From Paraburkholderia hiiakae (GTDB lineage: Bacteria; Pseudomonadota; Gammaproteobacteria; Burkholderiales; Burkholderiaceae), in assembly GCF_904848665.1 (NCBI RefSeq), contig NZ_CAJHCQ010000002.1:124001-188000 (forward strand): a stretch of DNA of 64,000 nucleotides, in the 5' to 3' direction. A model generated the notes under the pieces. It did no database searches and was not told the DNA's origin. It saw nothing but the letters and a program-made list of their open reading frames with translations. Made by a program: the position numbers and the translations under genes. Numbering within the stretch: the stretch's first letter is position 1; the number at the start of each line of letters is the position of its first letter. Below, piece after piece: positions 57,841 to 64,000 of the stretch.

Positions 57841-59043
57841 ATGGCTGCCACGCCCACGGTGATCTTCGGCGCATTCGACCGGCACAACTTCGGCGATCTG
57901 CTGATCGCACAAGTGGTGGCGCGCATGCTGCCTCGCCGCGAACGGCTGTTCGCGGGGCTCGCCGCGCGAGATTCGCATGGCGATGGCGGACCGCGCACCG
58001 TCGCGCTCTCGCGTATCGTCGCATTTGCGCGCAGCCGCGCCGTGAACGTGATTCACGCAGGCGGCGAGTTGTTGACCTGCGATGCGTGGGAAGCCGCTGT
58101 GATGCTCGCGCCGCCGCAACGCGTGCCGACGCTCATCGCCGCGGAGGGTGAATGGCTACGAAACGGGCGCGCGTGGGCGCAAAAGCATGTTGGCGTGGCG
58201 TCACTTGCGCCATATGCGCTTTCGAAGGCCGCGTTGCCAGGCGTGCGCGTGAAGCATCTCTCGTTCAACGCGGTGGGAGGCGTCGATCTCGAAGCACGCA
58301 ACGCGCAGTTGGGCGCCGACGTGCTCACCGCGCTGCGCTCCGCAGACACGGTGAGCGTGCGCGATTGTCAAACCCAGGCGCTACTCGCGCAATGGGGCAT
58401 CGAAGCCCGCCTGATCCCGGACCCCGCCACGATGACGGCTGTCTTGTTCGGCACGACGATACGCCGCCACGCCACAAGCCTCGCGCTGCGCGAAGTCCGG
58501 CAAGCGTTCCCGCACGGCTATGCTGCCGTGCAATTCAGCGCCGACTTCGGCGACGATGCGACACTCGATACGCTATCCGCCCAACTCGAACGCGTCGCGC
58601 AGGCGCACGGCCTGGGTATTGTGCTGTTTCGCGCGGGCGCCGCTCCCTGGCACGATGACCTGGAAGTGTATGAGCGCCTCTCGGTTCGACTGCGCGCGGC
58701 TCGTGTTCGCGTGTTCGCTTCGCTGAATGTCTGGGACATTTGTGCGTTGATCGCTGACAGCCGGATTTATTGCGGCAGCAGCCTGCACGGTCGTATCGTC
58801 GCGATGGCTTATGCGCTTCCTCGCATTAACTTCAGTCATCCTGATCATTCTTCCAAGGCGAGCAAGCATGCGGCTTATGTGCGGACATGGGAAGCAGCGG
58901 GCCTAAGCGGCGTTGTGCATCTGGAGAATCTAGCCGATGCGGTTGCCAATGCACTAGTGACCGATTGCGAACAACTGCGCGAAACTGCATCCGAGCTTGC
59001 ACGGCAGTATCGGTTGGAATTCGAAACCGTGGTGGCGGGGTGA
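57841..59043 (+). CDS. Polysaccharide pyruvyl transferase family protein
   Basis: 400 residues from ATG at 57841 (MAATPTVIFGAFDRHNFGDLLIAQVV). GAFDRHNFGD at the N-terminus and CGSSLHGRIVAMAYALPRINF near residue 315 are the CsaB/WcaK-type signature (His of SLHGR). HAGGELLTCDAWEAA and SVRDCQTQALLAQWGIEARLIPDPAT also fit. The family adds ketal pyruvate to surface sugars. No glycosyltransferase or polysaccharide genes surround it, so this is an orphan. Confidence 0.85.
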   Translation: MAATPTVIFGAFDRHNFGDLLIAQVVARMLPRRERLFAGLAARDSHGDGGPRTVALSRIVAFARSRAVNVIHAGGELLTCDAWEAAVMLAPPQRVPTLIAAEGEWLRNGRAWAQKHVGVASLAPYALSKAALPGVRVKHLSFNAVGGVDLEARNAQLGADVLTALRSADTVSVRDCQTQALLAQWGIEARLIPDPATMTAVLFGTTIRRHATSLALREVRQAFPHGYAAVQFSADFGDDATLDTLSAQLERVAQAHGLGIVLFRAGAAPWHDDLEVYERLSVRLRAARVRVFASLNVWDICALIADSRIYCGSSLHGRIVAMAYALPRINFSHPDHSSKASKHAAYVRTWEAAGLSGVVHLENLADAVANALVTDCEQLRETASELARQYRLEFETVVAG

Positions 59044-59570
59044 CCACTTAATTGAATCAGCGCGGCCCAGGCCCCGGGAACGGTTCGACCGGCTGAGACT
59101 GCGCATCCGGATCGGCGTCATCGTCGCGCCGGAATGATTGGATGATTTCTCGTCGTGACAGGCGTGAGGTCATTGTTGTGCTGCATTGCGCGTGATGGGA
59201 GGCTTTACCGGGCTCGGCGCGCATGACGATTACATTTCTATTACGCCTTGTTTCGCGCCGGCAGGCGTACTTGTCCCGATTGCCTCGATCGAGCCGGCTG
59301 TGCAGAAATGCGCATGGAAACCGTCGCGAATGGTCAAGACGAAGCGATATTGGCTTCCTATAGTCGCTTTTAGCGTCTCGCCCCGGCGCTTTTCATGCGG
59401 AGCGGTTCGATCGATACCACGCTATCTGGAGGAGCCCAACACGCAGTCGACGCGAACAAAAGAGTCGTGAACCGGCCGCCGCCCCGACCGCGCAAAGCGG
59501 GAAATGCGGCGAGCGCAGCCGGTATGCACGCCACAGCAGTCAACCCATGCTTGCCGACAAAGGAAACAAC
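59044..59570. other. Gene-free interval
   Basis: About 530 bp between the pyruvyl-transferase-like gene and the ABC binding-protein gene. Several open frames exist but none has family resemblance or a ribosome site. No tRNA or clear hairpin found. The promoter of the binding-protein gene must lie in its 3' part. Confidence 0.5.
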
Positions 59571-60719
59571 ATGCGTTTTGCGAAGACTCTTACCCCTATC
59601 GCAGTTGCCGTTGGAGCACTTCTCGCTGTTGCGCCGCTCGCCTCGCGCGCGGATACCGTCGTTAAAATCGGCTTTGCCGCACCGCTCACCGGACCGAACG
59701 CCAATTACGGCAAAGACCTGGAAAACGGCGTGAAAATGGCCCTCGACGACGCCAAGGCGCAAGGCGTCAAAATCAACGGCCAGCCCGTCTCGTTCGAACT
59801 CGTCGCCGAGGACGATCAGGCCGACCCGCGCGTGGGCGTGCAAGTCGCGCAAAAGCTCGTGGACGAAGGCGTTTCGGTTGTCGTCGGCCACTTCAACTCG
59901 GGCACGACCATTCCCGCTTCCGAGCTGTACGAAAAGGCTGGCCTGCCCGACATCGATCCGGCCGCCACGAACCCGGTCATCAGCGGCCGCGGCTTCAAGA
60001 ACATCTTCATGGTGATCTCGAGCGACGCGCAAAACGCGGGCACCGCAGGCGCCTATGCGGTTACGACGACCAAGGCCAAGCGCATCGCCGTGATCGACGA
60101 CCGCACGGCCTTCGGCCAGGGCGAAGCGGACGAATTCGTGAAAGCCGTGAAAGCGCATGGTGGCGACATCGTCGACCGCGAGTACACGACGAACCAGGCG
60201 ACGGACTTCAAGACGCAGCTCACCAACATCAAGAGCAAGAACCCCGATCTGATTTTCGTGGGCGCCCTCAATCCGCAGGCGGCCGGCATCATGAAGCAGA
60301 TGGCCCAGCTTGGCATCAAGGCGCAGTACGTGGGCGGCGGCGGCGTGAAGGACGTGGACTTCGTCAAGCTCGCGGGCGACGTGTCCGAAGGCGCCATGGC
60401 GTGGGAATACGGCCGTCCGCTCGACAGCACGCCGGTCGGCGCGAAGTTCGCCGACCGCTTCAAGCAGAAGTATGGCGTGGACGTGCTCTCGTACGCGCCG
60501 TTCGGCTACGACGCGGCGTGGGCCGCCATCAAGGCGATGCAGGCTGCCAATTCGACGAAGCCCGACGACTATCGCGCGAAGCTGCAAAGCATCGATTTCG
60601 AGGGCATAACCGGGCATACCGAGTTCAACGCGAATGGCTCGCTCAAGAACGGTTCGTCCACTGTGTATCAGGTGAAGAATGGCCAGTGGGTGACGGTCAA
60701 GACGGTAAGCGGTCTCTGA
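59571..60719 (+). CDS. Branched-chain amino-acid-type ABC transporter substrate-binding protein
   Basis: 382 residues from ATG at 59571 (AAGGAAAC upstream). Signal peptide about residues 1-27 (ends PLASRADT). Mature LivJ/LivK-like fold: VKIGFAAPLTGPNANYGKDLENG, VVGHFNSGTTIPASELYEKAGL, NIFMVISSDAQNAGTAGAYA and SYAPFGYDAAWAAIKAMQAA. Binds leucine-type or other amino acids in the periplasm. No permease or ATPase genes are adjacent, so it is an orphan that may share a transporter encoded elsewhere. Terminator-like hairpin follows. Confidence 0.94.
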   Translation: MRFAKTLTPIAVAVGALLAVAPLASRADTVVKIGFAAPLTGPNANYGKDLENGVKMALDDAKAQGVKINGQPVSFELVAEDDQADPRVGVQVAQKLVDEGVSVVVGHFNSGTTIPASELYEKAGLPDIDPAATNPVISGRGFKNIFMVISSDAQNAGTAGAYAVTTTKAKRIAVIDDRTAFGQGEADEFVKAVKAHGGDIVDREYTTNQATDFKTQLTNIKSKNPDLIFVGALNPQAAGIMKQMAQLGIKAQYVGGGGVKDVDFVKLAGDVSEGAMAWEYGRPLDSTPVGAKFADRFKQKYGVDVLSYAPFGYDAAWAAIKAMQAANSTKPDDYRAKLQSIDFEGITGHTEFNANGSLKNGSSTVYQVKNGQWVTVKTVSGL

Positions 60720-60729
60720 TCCCTCACGC

Positions 60730-60754
60730 GGGTCCGCCTCTTGCGGGCGGGCCC
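60730..60754 (+). terminator. Putative terminator
   Basis: Arms GGGTCCGCC (60730-60738) and GGCGGGCCC (60746-60754, one G-U) followed by TCCCTTC, 11 bp after the binding-protein stop and 13 bp before the convergent SDR stop. Confidence 0.6.
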
Positions 60755-60766
60755 TCCCTTCAACCT

Positions 60767-61600
60767 CTAACCGTCGGTCGAAACCGTCACGCTCTCCCAG
60801 GCGCGGATTTCGTCTTCCAGCGCGGCCAGTTTGGACCTGACGAGCCCCAGTGCATCGCTGCCGAGCAAAAGATGCCTGGGCGGGTGCGCCGCGTCGATGA
60901 TGGCAAGCATCGCGCGCGCGGCTTTCTGCGGATCGCCCAGTTGCTTGCCACTCTTTTCCTCGCGCGCGCGGCGGACGGGGTCGAAGATCGCGTCGTAAGC
61001 CGCGATCGAACGCGGCGTTCGCCTCATCGAGCGTCCGGCCCAGTCGGTGCGAAACGAGCCAGGCGCTACCGCCGTCACCGCAATGCCCAGCGGCTCGACC
61101 TCTTTGCCAAGCGCTTCGGAAACGCCCTCCAGCGCGAATTTGCTGCCACAGTAGTAGCTAATACCCGGCAGGGTGATATGGCCGCCCATCGACGTGATAT
61201 TCAGGATGTGGCCGCGCCCGCGCTCGCGCATGAAAGGCAGAACCGCTTTCATCATGGCAACCGCGCCGAATACATTCACGTCGAACTGCCTGCGCATCTC
61301 CGATAACGGCGACTCCTCCATGACGCCTTCGTGTCCGTATCCGGCGTTGTTGACCAGAACGTCCACGGCGCCGACGCTCGCCTCGATTTCCGCCACGACG
61401 CTGTCGATGGCATCGAAGTCCGTCACGTCGAGCACACGCGCCAATGAGCGAGGCGCCGACAGCGATTCAAAATCGCGCTTCGCCTGCTCGCTCCTCACCG
61501 TACCGACGACTGTGTGACCCGCCGCCAGCGCTTCTTGTGCCAGTGCGCGGCCGAAGCCGCTGCTGACGCCTGTAATGAGCAGAATCCTGCTGGATGCCAT
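60767..61600 (-). CDS. Short-chain dehydrogenase/reductase
   Basis: 277 residues. Canonical SDR: TGVSSGFGRALAQEALAAG (cofactor), VLVNNAGYGHEG, ILNITSMGGH (Ser) and YYCGSKFALEGVSEAL (YxxxK) all present, unlike the SDR at 10073. PGSFRTDWAGRSM follows, typical of the oxidoreductase group often paired with AraC regulators. Substrate unknown. Divergent from the AraC gene at 61695, 94 bp apart. Confidence 0.93.
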   Translation of the reverse strand: MASSRILLITGVSSGFGRALAQEALAAGHTVVGTVRSEQAKRDFESLSAPRSLARVLDVTDFDAIDSVVAEIEASVGAVDVLVNNAGYGHEGVMEESPLSEMRRQFDVNVFGAVAMMKAVLPFMRERGRGHILNITSMGGHITLPGISYYCGSKFALEGVSEALGKEVEPLGIAVTAVAPGSFRTDWAGRSMRRTPRSIAAYDAIFDPVRRAREEKSGKQLGDPQKAARAMLAIIDAAHPPRHLLLGSDALGLVRSKLAALEDEIRAWESVTVSTDG

Positions 61601-61694
61601 TTAAGGTTCTCCCGAGTGGTGTCTGGAGAGTGCATACTAGTCTGAATGGGGCGGCTGATTAAGCCGCATTCCGGTAATTTTCTTGCCTAAAGCT

Positions 61695-62666
61695 ATGAGC
61701 ACGAAGCGGGACTCCGTCAACCATTCCGGCCGCTCGTCACGAAGCCAGAAGCGCATGATCGCGTTGCTTCACGCGCTGGCGCCCGACGAGGGCTACAACC
61801 TCACGCCGCTGCCGAGCGTGCGCATTCTGCGCTCGAACCGGCCGCTCTCGCGCACGCCGGTGCTTTACGATCCCGGCATCGTGATCGTTTGTCAAGGGCG
61901 CAAGCGAGGCTACTTCGGCGACCAGCTCTATCTCTACGACGAGCATCATTACCTCGCTGTCTCCGTGCCTGTTCCATTCAGTATGGAGACCGAAGCAACC
62001 ATGGAGCGCCCGCTGCTCGCGCTGTACCTTCACCTCGATTTCGCCCTCGCTGCCGAACTGGCGGCGCAGATCGATCGCGAAGGCACAAAGGAACGCGTGC
62101 AAGCGCCGCAGAGCATGATGTCGACGCCGATGGACGACACCATGCAGATGTCCGTGTTGCGCTTGCTCGAGGCAATGCATCGGCCTCTCGAAGCCGCTGT
62201 GCTAGGCCCGGGCTTGCTGCGCGAACTGTATTTCCGCGTACTCACCGGCGCGCAGGGAAGCTCCATGCGCGAGGCTCTGGCGATGAAAGGTCAGTTCGGC
62301 CGCATAGGCAAATCGTTGCGCCTCATCCATGCCGGCTATGCGCGTGCGCTGGACGTCGTGCAACTGGCCGAAGAAGCCGGCATGAGCGTGCCGAGTTTTC
62401 ACAGCCACTTCAAGGCGATCACCCAGGTCTCGCCCATGCAGTACGTGAAATCTACGCGCTTGCATCAGGCTCGTCTGTTGATGATCCGCCAGGACCTGAC
62501 TGCGGAGGCGGCGGGCCACGCTGTGGGCTACACGAGCCCGTCGCAGTTCAGCAGAGAGTTCAAACGACTCTTTGGTTTGACGCCGGCGGCGGAAGCAAAG
62601 CGCATGCGCGCAAGCTTCGCCATTCCGGCGCCGTTCGCCGAGGTGACGTACGTTGCGTCGCACTGA
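61695..62666 (+). CDS. AraC-family regulator
   Basis: 323 residues from ATG at 61695; a TTG 12 bp earlier is in frame but less likely. AraC_N domain at about residues 25-200 (VLYDPGIVIVCQGRKRGYFGDQLYLYDEHHYLAVSVPVPF) and a C-terminal double HTH at about residues 215-310 (ALDVVQLAEEAGMSVPSFHSHFKAITQVSPMQYVKSTRL, GHAVGYTSPSQFSREFKRLFG). Divergent from the SDR gene, the usual pairing for this subgroup. Confidence 0.94.
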   Translation: MSTKRDSVNHSGRSSRSQKRMIALLHALAPDEGYNLTPLPSVRILRSNRPLSRTPVLYDPGIVIVCQGRKRGYFGDQLYLYDEHHYLAVSVPVPFSMETEATMERPLLALYLHLDFALAAELAAQIDREGTKERVQAPQSMMSTPMDDTMQMSVLRLLEAMHRPLEAAVLGPGLLRELYFRVLTGAQGSSMREALAMKGQFGRIGKSLRLIHAGYARALDVVQLAEEAGMSVPSFHSHFKAITQVSPMQYVKSTRLHQARLLMIRQDLTAEAAGHAVGYTSPSQFSREFKRLFGLTPAAEAKRMRASFAIPAPFAEVTYVASH

Positions 62667-62728
62667 GTCTGATTTGCGTCGTCAAACGAGATTGCAGCTG
62701 CCTGGTGGCCGCGCACGATCGTCAGTTC

Positions 62729-64000
62729 CTATTCGTCGCGCAACAAGCGCCCCGCATTGGCGATCACCACGAACGTACCCACGTTGTGCAGCACCGCGCT
62801 CGCCACGGCGCTCAACACCCCAAGCGCCGCCAGCGTGATAACGGCCACCGTCCATGCGAGGCCGATCGCCGCATTGGCGGTCGCGATGCGCCGGCAGCGC
62901 CGCCCGAGGCGCACGCTGTCCGGCACGCGGCGCAGGTCGTCCGCGAGCAGCACGATATCGGCGGCGGCCACGGCGATATCGATGCCGCGCTCGCCCATCG
63001 CCACACTCGTCGCGCCAGCCTTGATGGCGAGCACATCGTTCAGGCCGTCGCCGACCACCATCGGGCGATGTCCCGCGCCGATCTCGCCCAGCACGTAGTC
63101 GAGCTTGTCGTGCGGCAGCGCATGCGCCACCACGGTGTCGATGCCCACCTCGGCGGCTACGCGGCGCGCCACGCGCTCGCGGTCGCCCGTGAGCAGTGTC
63201 GCGCGCTCGATGCCGAGCGCACGCAGCCCGTCCAACGCTTCGCGGGCTTCCGCGCGCACCGTGTCGGCAAAACCGAACCATGCGAGCAGGCGGCCATTCA
63301 GCGCGAGTCCCACGCATGGGCCGTCCAGCTCCGCGGGCGTGGGCGGCAGCACGCTCACGTACTGTTCGAGCAGGTCGTGGCGGCCCAGCACGGCTTCGCC
63401 CTCGGGTATCGTTGCGAGCACACCGAGTCCGCGCAGTTCGCGCGCGTGCGGGGGCGGCCCGGCTTGCGCCGTTCCCGGCGCACCGTAGCGCACGAGCGCG
63501 CGACATACAGGATGCGCGCTAACCTGGGCAAGCTGCACGGCCAGCGCAAGGGTGCTGGCTTCGTCCACGCCCGGCGCAAGCGCCACCGTCGTCACGCGCA
63601 ACTCGCCGTGTGTGAGCGTGCCTGTCTTGTCGATCACGAGCGTATCGATCTCGGCGAGCGCGTCGATAAACGCAGCATTCCTGAACAAGATCCCGCGCCG
63701 TGCGCCCGCCGCAATGCCCGCGATGGCCGTGGAGGGCGCCGCCAGCACGAGCGCGCATGGGCACGCGGCGACGATCACCGCCAGCATGGCGGAGGCGTTC
63801 GCGCTCACGAACCACACGATCGCCGCGATCAGCAGCACGAGCGCGAGGTAGGCATCCATATAGCGTTCGAGCGCCTGCGTGATGGGCGGCTTCGCGGCCT
63901 CGGCGCGCTGCATCAACTCGACGACCTTGCCGAGCGTCGAAGCCTCGCCGACGTGTGTGATCTCCACGCGCAACGGGCCGTCCAGATTCATCGCGCCGCC
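62729..64000 (-). CDS. Heavy-metal P-type ATPase (P1B), 5' part outside window
   Basis: About 424 C-terminal residues are visible; the gene continues past position 64000. Metal-site helix VIVAACPCALVLAAPSTAIAG (CPC motif), phosphorylation site IDKTGTLTHGE, nucleotide-binding region, hinge MVVGDGLNDVLAIKAG, and final helices LAWTVAVITLAALGVLS. The CPC motif fits Cu or Zn/Cd/Pb export; in Zn/Cd pumps a Lys in TM7 and Asp in TM8 are expected, and GDGLNDV is followed by no clear Asp pair in the last helices, so metal choice is open. No N-terminal metal-binding domain can be seen. Confidence 0.92.
   Translation of the reverse strand, partial: GGAMNLDGPLRVEITHVGEASTLGKVVELMQRAEAAKPPITQALERYMDAYLALVLLIAAIVWFVSANASAMLAVIVAACPCALVLAAPSTAIAGIAAGARRGILFRNAAFIDALAEIDTLVIDKTGTLTHGELRVTTVALAPGVDEASTLALAVQLAQVSAHPVCRALVRYGAPGTAQAGPPPHARELRGLGVLATIPEGEAVLGRHDLLEQYVSVLPPTPAELDGPCVGLALNGRLLAWFGFADTVRAEAREALDGLRALGIERATLLTGDRERVARRVAAEVGIDTVVAHALPHDKLDYVLGEIGAGHRPMVVGDGLNDVLAIKAGATSVAMGERGIDIAVAAADIVLLADDLRRVPDSVRLGRRCRRIATANAAIGLAWTVAVITLAALGVLSAVASAVLHNVGTFVVIANAGRLLRDE

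Noticed and set aside
59370..60617. 415-codon minus-strand frame opposite the ABC binding protein
   Set aside because: Antisense shadow rich in Arg/Val/His; the sense strand gene is complete with signal peptide.

Overview
The window looks like a piece of a high-GC betaproteobacterial genome of the Burkholderia sensu lato group, most likely Paraburkholderia or Caballeronia, and probably a secondary replicon because regulators and catabolic genes dominate. Support: Burkholderia-type trimeric porins, a class A beta-lactamase with a divergent PenR/AmpR-like LysR regulator, acdS with a divergent Lrp-type acdR (typical of plant-associated Paraburkholderia), and many LysR/MarR/AraC-controlled enzyme genes. 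The assignment is inference from gene content only.

Layout. 1-9.9 kb (mostly minus): envelope genes, namely a first pqiABC operon (pqiC cut by the window edge), a single-domain response regulator, a two-repeat periplasmic protein, a SYLF lipoprotein, a glycine-zipper protein, a porin, and a tightly coupled DUF3649-PepSY-DUF3325 iron-uptake-type operon preceded by two micro-ORFs. 10-22.3 kb: stress and detoxification genes with local regulators. These are an SDR and two alpha/beta hydrolases facing a CGNR zinc-finger regulator across two GTAAC palindromes, two glutathione transferases, an FAD monooxygenase with a divergent MarR, a purA-like gene with a divergent LysR, an HxlR regulator and an MFS transporter. 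22.3-30.1 kb: an unusual segment bounded by two related 51-bp repeats. It holds a decayed RND pump fragment, a second complete pqiABC operon, a patatin-like phospholipase translationally coupled to an acetoacetate-decarboxylase-fold protein, and two small ORFs. 30.1-36.1 kb: an intact RND efflux operon. 36.4-38.7 kb: acdS/acdR and two tRNA genes. 38.8-49.1 kb: a TonB-receptor relic, LysR/aldehyde dehydrogenase, a chemoreceptor, beta-lactamase/PenR-like regulator, DUF523, and FadH-like reductase/MarR. 49.3-55.7 kb: a metallo-hydrolase, a Thr-rich leader with an attenuator-like structure ahead of an isochorismatase-like gene, a quinone oxidoreductase/ABM pair, a LysR next to a DUF1989 gene, and a PRC-barrel protein. 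55.9-57.2 kb: three truncated genes side by side. 57.2-64 kb: a Fur-family regulator, a polysaccharide-pyruvyl-transferase-like gene, an amino-acid-type ABC binding protein, SDR/AraC, and the C-terminal part of a heavy-metal P-type ATPase cut by the window edge.

Most notable points: (i) two complete-looking PqiABC systems about 20 kb apart, the second joined to a patatin and an Adc-fold enzyme and sitting in a rearranged segment; (ii) a putative threonine attenuator ahead of a gene with no obvious link to threonine; (iii) the duplicated 31-bp GTAAC palindromes exactly 42 bp apart, facing an operon in which two of three enzymes lack canonical catalytic residues; (iv) a run of four successive ATGA overlaps that includes two micro-ORFs.
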